A stretch of 64,000 nucleotides of DNA. Origin: SZUA-229 sp964531165 (GTDB taxonomy: Bacteria; Pseudomonadota; Gammaproteobacteria; SZUA-229). The DNA lies in assembly GCA_964531165.1 (NCBI GenBank), contig CAZHEA010000001.1, forward strand, positions 1 to 64,000. Reading direction: 5' to 3'. Shown here piece by piece: positions 8,536 through 19,400 of the stretch. Under the pieces are notes generated by a model that was given only the letters and a program-made list of their open reading frames with translations, did not search any database and was not told where the DNA came from. Numbering within the stretch: position 1 is the stretch's first letter; each line of letters begins with the position of its first letter. Position numbers and translations under genes: made by a program.

Positions 8536-10119
8536 ATGCTTTTTAAATCCACCGCTGTGGTTGCGGCGATGACCTTTATTTCACGCATTCTCGGCCTGAT
8601 TCGCGATATTATCTTTGCGACCTTTTTTGGTGTGGGCGGGGGTACGGACGCCTTTTTTGTGGCCTTTAAAATCCCCAATTTTCTGCGCCGTTTATTTGCC
8701 GAAGGTGCCTTTTCACAGGCTTTCGTACCGGTATTTTCAGAATATAAAGAAAAACGCCGCGTTGAAGATTTGCAGGATTTACTCAATCATGTGGCCGGCT
8801 CACTGGGTGGCTTTTTACTTATCCTCAGCATTATTGGCTCTCTCGCCGCCCCTTTGCTGGTATACCTGTTTGCGCCGGGCTTTGCCAATGAAACCGGCAC
8901 CGCAGGTGAAACCCGCTTTCAGCTAACCGCTGATATGCTGGCGATCACCTTCCCCTATATCTTTTTTATTGCCCTAACCGCCTTTGCCGGTGGCATTTTA
9001 AATAGCTACCACAAATTTGCCGTACCGGCTTTTACGCCGGTCATTCTTAACCTGTCGCTGATATCAGCTGCTGTATGGGGTGCTGATTACTTTGATCAGC
9101 CGGTTATGGCACTGGCCTGGGGCGTTGCACTAGCCGGTTTTTTACAGCTGCTGTTTCAATTACCTTTTCTAGCCAGACTCAAATTGCTTCCCAGGCCTCG
9201 CTTTAAACGCGCTCATGAGGGCGTTAAAAAAATTCAGACACTGATGCTGCCGGCGATTATTGGCTCCTCTGTGGCACAGATAAACCTCCTGCTCGATACC
9301 ATTATTGCCTCCTTTCTCATTACCGGCAGTGTGTCATGGTTGTATTATTCAGATCGGCTGGTGGAATTTCCACTCGGTGTATTCGGCATTGCACTGGCAA
9401 CCGTTATTTTACCCAGCCTGTCAAAACAACACGCCAATAAATCAGCTAAAGAATTTACCCGCACGCTGGACTGGGCACTGAAACTGGTAACACTGGTTGC
9501 GCTACCGGCGTCGCTGGGGCTGCTATTATTAGCCAGCCCGCTACTGGCCACCCTGTTCGGCTACGGCGAATTCTCTTTACACGATACCCGTATGTCCTCC
9601 CTTAGCTTAATGGCCTATGCACTGGGCTTACCCGCCTTTATTTATATCAAGGTACTGGCCCCCGGCTTTTATGCCCGCCAGGACACCAAAACGCCCATGC
9701 GGATAGGCGTACAGGCGATGATCGCGAATATGGGGCTAAACCTGCTATTTGTTATTCCGCTGGTAATGATGAATTTTGAAGGCCCACATACCGGACTGGC
9801 ACTGGCCACCACTGGCTCCGCCTATTTAAATGCATTTATGCTGTATCGTAAGCTCAAGCAGCAGGGCATTTATCAGCATCAGCACGGTTGGCGCAATCTA
9901 TTAATACAAACCGTCATTGCAAATATCCTCATGGCAAGCTTTCTTATTTACTTCACCCCATCAGTGAATGTCTGGCTGAACTGGCCTTTACAGGAACGCG
10001 TACCTTATTTGCTTGGATTTGTCGTTTTAGCAGCCTTTATCTATGCCTCGACCTTATTGGTAAGCGGATTCAGGCCTGCACATTTACGTAATATGACACC
10101 CAATAATGCACCGCATTAA
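8536..10119 (+). CDS. murJ: Lipid II flippase
   Basis: A 527-residue MATE/MOP-superfamily membrane protein with about 14 helices. It opens with the family start LFKSTAVVAAMTFISRILGLIRD and carries GTDAFFVAFKIPNFLRRLFAEGAFSQAFVPV. These segments are diagnostic of MurJ (MviN), which moves undecaprenyl-linked peptidoglycan precursor across the inner membrane. It stands directly before ribF, as in many gammaproteobacteria. Length is close to the E. coli protein (511). Confidence 0.95.
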   Translation: MLFKSTAVVAAMTFISRILGLIRDIIFATFFGVGGGTDAFFVAFKIPNFLRRLFAEGAFSQAFVPVFSEYKEKRRVEDLQDLLNHVAGSLGGFLLILSIIGSLAAPLLVYLFAPGFANETGTAGETRFQLTADMLAITFPYIFFIALTAFAGGILNSYHKFAVPAFTPVILNLSLISAAVWGADYFDQPVMALAWGVALAGFLQLLFQLPFLARLKLLPRPRFKRAHEGVKKIQTLMLPAIIGSSVAQINLLLDTIIASFLITGSVSWLYYSDRLVEFPLGVFGIALATVILPSLSKQHANKSAKEFTRTLDWALKLVTLVALPASLGLLLLASPLLATLFGYGEFSLHDTRMSSLSLMAYALGLPAFIYIKVLAPGFYARQDTKTPMRIGVQAMIANMGLNLLFVIPLVMMNFEGPHTGLALATTGSAYLNAFMLYRKLKQQGIYQHQHGWRNLLIQTVIANILMASFLIYFTPSVNVWLNWPLQERVPYLLGFVVLAAFIYASTLLVSGFRPAHLRNMTPNNAPH

Positions 10120-10245
10120 TTTTATATTTATTAGGTGCAACCAGTCATCACGTGAGCGGCCATTTTATTTCCAGTCGGCCTCACCACAAAACACCTGTTA
10201 TCAGGTATAATTCTCTCCTTTTTTAATGTGGACAATATATCCTCG

Positions 10246-11187
10246 ATGCAGCTGATTAGAGGCCTACACAACCTGAGCGAAGAACACCGTGGCTGCGCCC
10301 TGACAATCGGTAATTTTGATGGCGTACATCTCGGGCATCTTGAAGTATTAAAAAATCTTAAAAAAGCGGCTGTTGAGCAAAATTTACGCTCCTGCATTAT
10401 GAGCTTTGAACCACTGCCAATGGAATACTTTAACCATCAGACAGCACCGGTTCGCTTACATCGCATTCGAGAAAAATGGCAAGCATTGCAGCAGGCCAAT
10501 ATTGATTATTTTCTATGCGCAAAATTTAATCATCAACTTGCAGATTTATCTGCTGATGATTTTATAAACACAATTTTACTTGAGAAACTCGATGTAAAGT
10601 ACCTGTTAGTGGGTGATGACTTTCGTTTTGGCAGCAAGCGTAGCGGTGATTTTGAAACGCTATACGAAGCCGGAAAAAAGCACGGCTTTAATGTTCACAA
10701 CAGCTCCAGCTTCTGCTTTGAAAATCAACGCATAAGCAGCACGCGTATCAGACATGCGCTAATGCAGGACCAGTTAGAACAGGCCAAAAAAATGCTCGGC
10801 CGCCCCTATCAGATATGCGGACATATTGCACACGGTGATAAACGCGGTCGTACCATCGGTTTTCCCACAGCAAATATTAAATTACACAGGCATGCTACTG
10901 CAGTACATGGGGTTTACGCGGTTCACATGAAGGGAGAAAATAATTTGTCTGCTTATGGCGTCGCTAATGTTGGCAAGCGCCCCACTGTAAATGGCCATGA
11001 TTTACAACTGGAAGTACATTTATTTAATTTTGATCGCGAAATATATGGCGAAAAAGTTTGCGTTGAGTTTAAACATAAAATACGCGAAGAAAAACGCTTT
11101 GAATCATTTGAAAATTTAAAGCAGCAGATTTTAAAAGACAGTCAACAGGCAAAAGATTATTTTATATCCAACAATATTACAGTATGA
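10246..11187 (+). CDS. ribF: Bifunctional riboflavin kinase / FAD synthetase
   Basis: RibF makes FMN from riboflavin and then FAD. The N-terminal FAD synthetase domain shows TIGNFDGVHLGH (nucleotidyltransferase motif), GDDFRFG and the SSTRIR loop. The C-terminal riboflavin kinase domain shows RGRTIGFPTANI. I chose the ATG at 10246, which gives MQLIRGLHNL like the E. coli MKLIRGIHNL start. An upstream GTG at 10228 would add six residues with no support. It is the first gene of the ribF-ileS-lspA-fkpB-ispH cluster. Confidence 0.95.
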   Translation: MQLIRGLHNLSEEHRGCALTIGNFDGVHLGHLEVLKNLKKAAVEQNLRSCIMSFEPLPMEYFNHQTAPVRLHRIREKWQALQQANIDYFLCAKFNHQLADLSADDFINTILLEKLDVKYLLVGDDFRFGSKRSGDFETLYEAGKKHGFNVHNSSSFCFENQRISSTRIRHALMQDQLEQAKKMLGRPYQICGHIAHGDKRGRTIGFPTANIKLHRHATAVHGVYAVHMKGENNLSAYGVANVGKRPTVNGHDLQLEVHLFNFDREIYGEKVCVEFKHKIREEKRFESFENLKQQILKDSQQAKDYFISNNITV

Positions 11188-11300
11188 GAGAAACAACCCA
11201 TGGAAATATAAATGTTTCCAAAATAAAAGCTGACAGAATAAACACTATTATTCACTTATGAAAACAACTAATCATCAGAACTTATTGAGATAAAAACCCA

Positions 11301-14141
11301 GTGACCGAATCAACAAAAGATTATAAAAACACGTTAAACCTGCCCGCTACGGATTTCCCGATGCGAGGCAACCTGGCTAAACGCGAACCGGATATGCTAA
11401 AGCAATGGCAGAGCGCTAATCTTTATCAAAAAATTCGTGCGGCCAGCAAAGGCCGGCCAAAATTCATTCTGCATGATGGCCCGCCGTATGCAAATGGCAA
11501 CATTCATATTGGTCACGCCGTCAATAAAATATTGAAAGACATCATTATTAAAAGTCGCACACTCGATGGCTTTGATGCGCCGTATATTCCTGGCTGGGAT
11601 TGCCATGGTTTGCCGATTGAATTGAACGTTGAAAAGAAAGTCGGTAAACCGGGGCAGAAAATCGACGCAAAAACATTTCGTGACAAATGCCGTGAATATG
11701 CACAAACACAGGTTAATGGACAACGTGATGACTTTATCCGACTGGGTGTACTAGGTGACTGGGAAAACCCATACCTCACTATGGACTATAAATTTGAGGC
11801 CAATATTGTACGCACCCTTGGAAAAATCATTGATAAAGGCCACTTGCATAAAGGCAGCAAACCCGTTCACTGGTGTCTGGATTGCGGCTCTGCATTAGCC
11901 GAAGCGGAAGTTGAATACGAAGATAAAACATCATCGGCTATTGACGTAATTTTTGAAGCGGTAGATAGCGAAGCCTTCTTTAAAGCCTGCAGCGCAGAAA
12001 ATAATGGCTTACCTGCAGCAACCGTTATCTGGACAACGACACCATGGACGTTACCTGCCAATATGGCGGTGTCACTACACCCGGATTTTGAATACGTTTT
12101 AGTCAAGGCAGATACACCCACCGGCAGTATTAATTTATTACTCGCTGAAGACTTACATGAAAGTGCACTTGAACGATATGAAACCGAAAAATTCACCATC
12201 ATTGGTCGCTGCAAAGGCAGTGCGCTAGAGAACCAACTATTACAACATCCATTTTATAAACGTCAGGTACCGGTTATTTTAGGTGATCACGTTACAACTG
12301 AAGCGGGTACCGGTGCAGTACATACCGCACCCGGACACGGACAGGACGACTATATCGTAGGCACAAAATATGGTCTCGAGGTTTATAACCCGGTCGGCAG
12401 CAATGGTGTTTTTTTACCCGACACAGAATTATTTGCAGGCCAGCATGTTAACAAAGCCAATGCAGCCATTATTGAATTACTAAAAGAAAACAATGTTCTG
12501 TTAAAATTTAAAAAAATTAAACACAGCTACCCGCATTGTTGGCGTCATAAATCACCGATTATTTTTCGTGCAACACCGCAGTGGTTTATCAGTATGAATC
12601 AAAATGGTTTGCGTGAGCATGCAATGAGCGCCATTGATAAAACCAACTGGTTACCTGGCTGGGGCAAAGCACGTATCGAAGGCATGGTTGAGGGCAGGCC
12701 TGACTGGTGTATTTCACGCCAGCGTACATGGGGTGTACCCATCACACTTTTTGTACATAAAGAAACCGGCGAGTTACACCCCAACACTCAGGAGTTGATT
12801 CAATCCATTGCAACCGAAATCGAAACTCAGGGCATTGATGCGTGGTTTTCAAAAACCGCTGAAGACATCTTAGGCAAAGATGCCGCCAATTATGACAAGG
12901 TCACTGACACGTTAGATGTCTGGTTCGATTCCGGTGTCACCCACGCCAGCGTATTAGAGCAACGCGAAGAATTAGCTGTACCCGCTGACCTGTATCTTGA
13001 AGGCTCTGACCAACATCGAGGCTGGTTTCAGTCCTCGCTACTTACTTCAGTTGCGGTTAGAAATAGCGCGCCCTACAAAACCGTTTTAACCCATGGATTT
13101 ACGGTTGATGCCGACGGTAAAAAAATGTCTAAATCATTAGGCAATGTAGTACAGCCGCAAAAGATATTCAATTCTCTCGGCGCCGACATCTTACGTTTAT
13201 GGGTTTCATCAACCGATTACACAGCGGAAATAACCGTCTCCGATGAAATCCTTAAGCGTACTGCAGACTCCTATCGTCGTATCCGCAATACTTCGCGTTT
13301 TTTACTCGCCAACTTAAATGGCTTTAATCCAGAAACAGATATGCTATCTGAAACAGATATGCTGGCATTAGATAAGTGGGCAGTTGCACAAACCTTACAA
13401 GTACAGAATGAAATTATTGAAGCTTATAAAAACTATAACTTCCATTTAATCTATCAAAAATTACATAACTTCTGTTCAGAAGACATGGGTAGCTTTTATC
13501 TTGATGTGATTAAGGATCGTCAATACACCACCCATAAAGATAGTGTCGCCCGGCGCTCCGCGCAAACAGCCATACATCATATTATTGAAGCGATGACACG
13601 CTGGATGGCACCTATTTTAAGTTTTACTGCTGAAGAAATCTGGCAACAAATTCCCGGCAAGCACGGGGATTTTGTTTTACTGGAAACCTGGTACACAAGC
13701 CTCTTTGCACTCAATTCATCTGCCACGATGAATTTTGAGTTCTGGGAAACCATTCAGCAAACCCGCACATTGGTAAGCAAACAACTTGAACAGATTCGTG
13801 TTGATGGAAAAATTGGTTCGTCGCTAGATGCGCAGGTTAAATTATATTGTAGCGATAAATTATTTAGTGTTTTGAATTCACTTGATGATGAGCTGAGATT
13901 TGTTTTAATTACATCTTATGCTTCGGTACATCCTGCAGATGATGCACCTGAGAAAAAGGAAACCTTCGAATTAGCCGGAGGAGAGAGCATTAGTATCAGC
14001 GTTGAAAAATCTTCTCACCAAAAATGCACACGCTGCTGGCACCTGCGTGAAGATGTAGGCACTCATTCAACTCATCCTGATTTATGCGGGCGTTGCATAG
14101 ACAATGTAGATGGTAAGGGTGAAACCAGACATTATGCCTGA
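11301..14141 (+). CDS. ileS: Isoleucyl-tRNA synthetase
   Basis: The 946-residue class I synthetase charges tRNA-Ile. The HIGH motif is seen in NGNIHIGHA, the editing domain in WTTTPWTLPANM, and the KMSKS loop as KKMSKSLGN. A C-terminal zinc finger (CTRCWHLRED ... CGRC) is as in bacterial type 1 IleS. Translation starts at a GTG. The 3' end overlaps lspA by eight bases (ATG of lspA at 14134, stop of ileS at 14141), implying translational coupling. Confidence 0.97.
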   Translation: MTESTKDYKNTLNLPATDFPMRGNLAKREPDMLKQWQSANLYQKIRAASKGRPKFILHDGPPYANGNIHIGHAVNKILKDIIIKSRTLDGFDAPYIPGWDCHGLPIELNVEKKVGKPGQKIDAKTFRDKCREYAQTQVNGQRDDFIRLGVLGDWENPYLTMDYKFEANIVRTLGKIIDKGHLHKGSKPVHWCLDCGSALAEAEVEYEDKTSSAIDVIFEAVDSEAFFKACSAENNGLPAATVIWTTTPWTLPANMAVSLHPDFEYVLVKADTPTGSINLLLAEDLHESALERYETEKFTIIGRCKGSALENQLLQHPFYKRQVPVILGDHVTTEAGTGAVHTAPGHGQDDYIVGTKYGLEVYNPVGSNGVFLPDTELFAGQHVNKANAAIIELLKENNVLLKFKKIKHSYPHCWRHKSPIIFRATPQWFISMNQNGLREHAMSAIDKTNWLPGWGKARIEGMVEGRPDWCISRQRTWGVPITLFVHKETGELHPNTQELIQSIATEIETQGIDAWFSKTAEDILGKDAANYDKVTDTLDVWFDSGVTHASVLEQREELAVPADLYLEGSDQHRGWFQSSLLTSVAVRNSAPYKTVLTHGFTVDADGKKMSKSLGNVVQPQKIFNSLGADILRLWVSSTDYTAEITVSDEILKRTADSYRRIRNTSRFLLANLNGFNPETDMLSETDMLALDKWAVAQTLQVQNEIIEAYKNYNFHLIYQKLHNFCSEDMGSFYLDVIKDRQYTTHKDSVARRSAQTAIHHIIEAMTRWMAPILSFTAEEIWQQIPGKHGDFVLLETWYTSLFALNSSATMNFEFWETIQQTRTLVSKQLEQIRVDGKIGSSLDAQVKLYCSDKLFSVLNSLDDELRFVLITSYASVHPADDAPEKKETFELAGGESISISVEKSSHQKCTRCWHLREDVGTHSTHPDLCGRCIDNVDGKGETRHYA

Positions 14142-14622
14142 TCAGTTATTAACATTTAAAAAATGGTCATGGATTACCATGCTGGTAATTATCATTGACC
14201 AAATAACGAAACTGTTTGCTGATAATTTATTACAGTTTCATCAACCTCTTGAAATTATTCCGATGTTTAATTTCACGCTGATGTATAACCCAGGCGCAGC
14301 ATTTAGCTTTTTAGCCAATGCAGGCGGCTGGCAACGCTGGTTTTTTCTGGTCTTAACCAGTGCGGTTAGTATTTTTATTTTTCTATGGATACGAAAATTA
14401 AAATCTCATCAGATTTTACAATATACTGCACTTGCACTTATTCTTGGCGGAGCCATTGGCAACCTGATTGATCGTGCAATTTATGGACACGTTATTGATT
14501 TTCTCGATGTTTATTACCAGCAGCATCACTGGCCAGCATTTAATATTGCTGACTCGGCAATCTCCATTGGTGCCGTTTTATTAATTTTTGATACTTTAAA
14601 GAACCCACATGAAAACAGTTGA
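14134..14622 (+). CDS. lspA: Lipoprotein signal peptidase (SPase II)
   Basis: LspA cuts the signal peptide of diacylated prolipoproteins in the inner membrane. It has four hydrophobic helices and the two catalytic aspartate motifs: NLIDRAIYGHVIDFLD (first Asp) and FNIADSAISIG (second Asp). The start at 14134 (MPDQLL) overlaps the end of ileS by eight bases. The upstream in-frame ATG at 14110 would add eight residues inside ileS and is less likely. Its 3' end overlaps fkpB. Confidence 0.95.
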   Translation: MPDQLLTFKKWSWITMLVIIIDQITKLFADNLLQFHQPLEIIPMFNFTLMYNPGAAFSFLANAGGWQRWFFLVLTSAVSIFIFLWIRKLKSHQILQYTALALILGGAIGNLIDRAIYGHVIDFLDVYYQQHHWPAFNIADSAISIGAVLLIFDTLKNPHENS

Positions 14623-15037
14623 AGCAAGCAGTCGTTTATTACTTTTATTTAAGATGCAGCTAGAAGATGGCACTGAAGTTGAATCTAACTTCGATGAAGA
14701 TGCAATTGAGTTTGAAATTGGCAATGGCAGCCTCACCAGCGGAATGGAAGATGCTTTAATAGGAAAACATAAAGGCGATACAGTTTCAGCTAAACTTTCA
14801 CCTGAACTGGCATTTGGCTTACCGGATGAAGATAATATTCACAGCATTCCAGTTGAAGACTTTCCTGATGATATGCCCCCTGAAGAAAACCAGGTTATTG
14901 CATTTGATGGCCCTGACGATAGCGAAATAATGGGCACCATTATTCGTGTTTCCGGTAATGAAGTTGAAGTCGATTTTAGTCATCCACTAGCCGGGCGTAT
15001 TATTCTATTCACCGCACAAATTACTGAAATTTTATAA
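14609..15037 (+). CDS. fkpB: FKBP-type peptidyl-prolyl isomerase, SlpA/FkpB type
   Basis: A 142-residue SlyD-like FKBP with the insert-in-flap layout: LLLFKMQLEDGTEVESNF, then GNGSLTSGMEDALIGKHKGD, then the insert-in-flap chaperone domain (about residues 70-120), then DFSHPLAGRIILF. It is acidic and cytoplasmic, with no His-rich metal tail. The reading frame overlaps lspA by 14 bases and ispH follows after five bases, the same order as fkpB in E. coli. Confidence 0.93.
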   Translation: MKTVEASSRLLLLFKMQLEDGTEVESNFDEDAIEFEIGNGSLTSGMEDALIGKHKGDTVSAKLSPELAFGLPDEDNIHSIPVEDFPDDMPPEENQVIAFDGPDDSEIMGTIIRVSGNEVEVDFSHPLAGRIILFTAQITEIL

Positions 15038-15042
15038 CATCC

Positions 15043-15978
15043 ATGAAAATTCAACTCGCAAACCCCCGTGGTTTTTGTGCCGGTGTTGACCGTGCCATTG
15101 AAATCGTTGAACGTGCGCTAGAAATTTTTGGCGCACCTATTTATGTACGCCACGAAGTTGTACATAACACCTATGTCGTTAATTGTCTAAAAAACAATGG
15201 TGCTATCTTTGTGGAGGAATTAAGTGAAATTCCAGATGACTCAATCGTGATTTTTAGTGCTCATGGCGTATCACAAACAGTACAACAGGAAGCGGCTCAT
15301 AGACAACTAAAAGTATTTGATGCGACCTGTCCACTGGTAACCAAGGTGCATCTGGAGGTTGCCCGTTACGCTAAAAGCGATACCAATGTTATTTTAATTG
15401 GTCATGCCGGTCACCCTGAAGTCGATGGCACGATGGGACAGTTTAGCAATAGTAATGGATGCATGCAGTTAGTTGAAAATATTGAGGATGTTAACAAGTT
15501 ATCTTTATCTGCTGATGAAGAACTGGCTTATGTTACACAAACAACATTATCTGTTGATGATACTCTGGGTATTATTGAAGCACTGAAAACCAAGTTCCCG
15601 AACATTCAGGGGCCACGCAAGGATGACATCTGTTATGCCACTCAAAATCGCCAGGATTCGATAAAGACATTAACCAGAACTGTCGATATTATTATTGTAG
15701 TAGGCTCGCCTAATAGCTCAAATTCAAATCGATTAAAAGAACTCGCCATTAAAAATAATGTCGCTGGTTATTTAGTTGATAATGCAGGCGAGTTACAAAA
15801 AGAATGGTTTGATGATGTAAAGCTGGTGGGATTAAGCGCAGGTGCATCGGCACCTGAGCTACTGGTTGAAGAAGTCATTGACAGAATCAAACTCTGGTTT
15901 GATGCCGAATTATTAGACGACAATGGCCCGGGTGAAAACATTATCTTTCAGTTACCCCGCGAGTTACGCAAAGATTAA
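15043..15978 (+). CDS. ispH: 4-hydroxy-3-methylbut-2-enyl diphosphate reductase
   Basis: IspH is the last enzyme of the MEP isoprenoid pathway and produces IPP and DMAPP using a [4Fe-4S] cluster. The 311-residue protein starts MKIQLANPRGFCAGV. Its three cluster cysteines sit in GFCAGVDRA, DATCPLVTKVH and DDICYATQNRQ. The HAGHPEVDGTMGQ substrate segment is intact. It is the last gene of the operon and converges on the pilin gene, two bases from its stop. Confidence 0.96.
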   Translation: MKIQLANPRGFCAGVDRAIEIVERALEIFGAPIYVRHEVVHNTYVVNCLKNNGAIFVEELSEIPDDSIVIFSAHGVSQTVQQEAAHRQLKVFDATCPLVTKVHLEVARYAKSDTNVILIGHAGHPEVDGTMGQFSNSNGCMQLVENIEDVNKLSLSADEELAYVTQTTLSVDDTLGIIEALKTKFPNIQGPRKDDICYATQNRQDSIKTLTRTVDIIIVVGSPNSSNSNRLKELAIKNNVAGYLVDNAGELQKEWFDDVKLVGLSAGASAPELLVEEVIDRIKLWFDAELLDDNGPGENIIFQLPRELRKD

Positions 15979-15979
15979 T

Positions 15980-16384
15980 TTACTGCCAACAGGCTATCGG
16001 CGCCCTAACTCCCGCATTGGTTAACGTTATCGCCACCGCGCCTCCACAAACTGGATCGCCTGATTGACCGGCACCGGCAACCGCCACTGCCGTGACTGTA
16101 AATGTTGCACCGTCGGAGACAACACTAAGGTTATACATGTCATTGGGCGATGTGGTTTTGCCTGGGCTGATATCCGCAAATGTATTACTATATGTGCGAT
16201 TAATTAAATATTGCTTTTCCTGATTTTCAGCTAACTGTAATAAAGCGTCCCTCGCATCATGGCGCCTGACTTTTTGCATGTGCGAACTGTATGATGGATA
16301 TGCTAAAGTCATTAGCACGCCGATGACAGAAACAACAATCATCAACTCTATTAAAGTAAAACCTTTTTGCACTACTTTCTGCAT
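15980..16384 (-). CDS. pilE: Type IV minor pilin PilE
   Basis: The 134-residue prepilin has the class III leader MQKVVQKG cut before FTLIELMIVVSVIGVLMTLAYP, with the Glu5 needed for pilus assembly. Y-P-S-Y and the KVRRHDARDALLQLAENQEKQYL helix are typical of PilE minor pilins. Two cysteines near the end (CGGA and the final CWQ) can form the D-region disulfide loop. A GAGGAAA ribosome binding site stands upstream. It is the last gene of the minor-pilin cluster, just after pilY1. Confidence 0.9.
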   Translation of the reverse strand: MQKVVQKGFTLIELMIVVSVIGVLMTLAYPSYSSHMQKVRRHDARDALLQLAENQEKQYLINRTYSNTFADISPGKTTSPNDMYNLSVVSDGATFTVTAVAVAGAGQSGDPVCGGAVAITLTNAGVRAPIACWQ

Positions 16385-16418
16385 CTTATTTCCTCTAAAA
16401 ATTGCATGCTAATCACAA

Positions 16419-19400
16419 TTATATTTCGTCTTCATGCCAGTAAATAGTTACATGAGCATTAGCTGCATCATTTTTCTCGCACTCGGTTCCCACACAACGC
16501 GCACTACCTTCTTTAGTGGTGATAATTGTTGGGTCAGCGGGTATGCCACCTTTGTCGAGTTTCACTTTACGATCTTCTTTTGTTAATGCTTTCGCATCAC
16601 TACTCACTATCTGATCATAATTTTTAACTGGTTTTGCATCAAACAGATTAAAATGATACAGGAAGCCAGAACCTTCATTCGGCGTACAACCCGAAGTATT
16701 CGTGCCATCATTAGGAACATAGGTAGTCAGAAATACATCGCCTGCAAATATCAGGGATTTGGTAATACCTTTTTCACCTAATGCCTTATCCAGATCGACA
16801 AACCAGCCTTTAGAACCATTGAGTGCGTTTCTTGCTGTTGTCACTGCAGCAGCGGAGCCCTGACCAATCACATTAGACGTTGTATCATACAAATCTTCCT
16901 TAGTATTATTAACATAAGACGTCTCGTATGTTACTGGCGCGCCATTAACCGGTGTATCCCTGAGCATAAAGATTTTATCCTGTACATCTCTATCCGTTGG
17001 GTGTGCACGATAACCAGAAGTTAATAACAACGCTGTATACGCCTGGTCATTATCATCTTTATCTATCGCCACACTCGGTGGATAGTAAAAGCGCCGGTTA
17101 CTGATAACATCATCATCGGCAAAATCAGCTATACGACCGCCACGGATGATATTATCTATATTGTTAACCGTCTGACCTAGTGTATTATTAATATCGACAC
17201 GCCATAACTGGCCGCCCATATCACCTACATATATGTGGTCAACAAGACCATCACCATCCGTGTCTGCTGCGGAGATATCGGATGGAATACTATAAATCAT
17301 ATCTGTATCTGTAAGATTTGCCGGTGCATCAGAGCCCATGCGCCATAACAGTTCACCATTCAAAGCATTAACAATATATATACCATGCCCAACATCATCT
17401 GCTGTTCTTATCACAACAGAATCCTGCGAAATATCATAGCCACCGCCAAAAATCAGGACAGGTACATTATTACCACCTAGCTTAATAATACGCAGTGAGG
17501 GCTTTGACCATGTCTGCCCCAGACCGGCATAATTACCTAGCGCTGTATCAGGTATACCATTACCAAATGCATCCGTACCAAGTGCAGCCGGTCCTCCTCG
17601 AATTGTCCACATCAGCTCAGGCGCATCCCTGTCAGTAACATCCAGAGCATAAATATTGCTGCCGCCTCGACGCATACCAAAATACACATAAACCTTATCG
17701 CCATTACCCGGCTCAATTTTCCCATCGACATCATTATCTATAATATAGGGTACAACGGTTCCATCCAGGCCATAAAACTTGCTACCCCCTAGATTATCAT
17801 AAAGCCTTTTCATTTCAGGTAAAAGCTCAGGCGGAAGAAAGGCAAATTGCTCAACGCCATTACTGGTTGAAATAGCATGCAGCAGACCATCATTAGTTGC
17901 TACATAAGCCGTAATATCCGGGCTACTATCGGTGCCACCATATTGCACCAACGCCGGCTGTGCATGAAGCGGATCACCCATTACACGACGGGCATCCGTT
18001 GTGCTGCTATCACCATCATCATCATCAACATCAATGCCACGGACCCAGTCAACTAGCTTATTATATGTATCCGTATTGGCTATATTTGAAGTATCACCAT
18101 CCCAGCCCATTGCTTCTCGCACGCCGGAGGCACCTCTCCAGACACGATTGCCGTTGTCACTGAGTGCACCGGTTCCCGTAACATCGGTATAAATCTTACG
18201 ACCTGCCGCATAAGGCGTTCCATTAAAGAACTTACTGGAGGCACCGCCTAGTGAAGTATCACGTCCGTCACCTTGAGGTGCATCCGCTATATTAGTCCAG
18301 AAGCTACGGGCAGTATCTTTAAAAAAACCTGTATTATTGATGGCTCCTACGTTATCAGCATCCTGTATTTCAGGTGCACCTCCATCCAGAAATGCCAGCT
18401 TAAAGCGTTTGAAATTGCCATCCCAATGAGGCGCTGCTTCCGGCTTAAAAAGCGTAAAATACAACTCACTACGATGAGTGGCACGGTTAAACGCGTTTAC
18501 TGAAACTGCAGGTGATGAGAAAGTCGTGTTGATTTGATTAATTGCGGTAATAATTGAGGTTAATGTAGTCAGTAATTGTGTTGCATCCAGCGCAGTAAAA
18601 TATTCACCGCCACCTTCACGGGCTGCATTTTTTAAGCTGGTAATGGTAGATCCAAAGCCTACGGTATAAGTGTTAATTTTTATATTTTCAGCGTCCTTAT
18701 CCGATGGATCACCCGGCACAGTAGAGCCATCACCCATATCCGCAACAAAGCCAAACTTATTCAAATGACCAGCTAGATCATCAAGGCAGGCACCATTCCC
18801 AGACCCAACACAGCTACTGGTATTTGCTGTACTGGTGAAACCATCCAGGGATTCGATCTTACTCTCTGCGCCAACATCTTTAGTCGGAGCACCATCAGAC
18901 AGGTAAATAATAAACTGCTTTTGACAATCACCAAAAGAAGAATCCACCGGGCTTTGATAATTGTTATCACGGTCACCACCAACAAAAGCGGCACTGGTAC
19001 TTGAGGCACTTCCATAGTCTGCTTTTCCACCACTATAGTAGAGATATGCTTCATAAAGTGTTTCAGATAGAGGCGTCCAGGTATTATCAGACCAGGTTTT
19101 AATTTCTGTTTCCATTGCAGCGCGGTTAGTGGTGACATCGGAGATTGGAAAACGGATATTTCCACCTTCCTGGAAATTAAAGTTCATTAACCCCATATTT
19201 ACATCATCTACACTGTAGAGAAGACTATACATAACATCTTTCATCACCTGAAAACGCGTACTGGTAACTGTTGGTATGTTCGCTATTTTATAGTTCATCC
19301 AGTTACCGGTATACACCGTTAAGGACTCGGAATCTAACGTACTCCAGTTAATATTTGCATCCGTAGCATCAGATGTATACGCATTCACGGATCCCGCAAC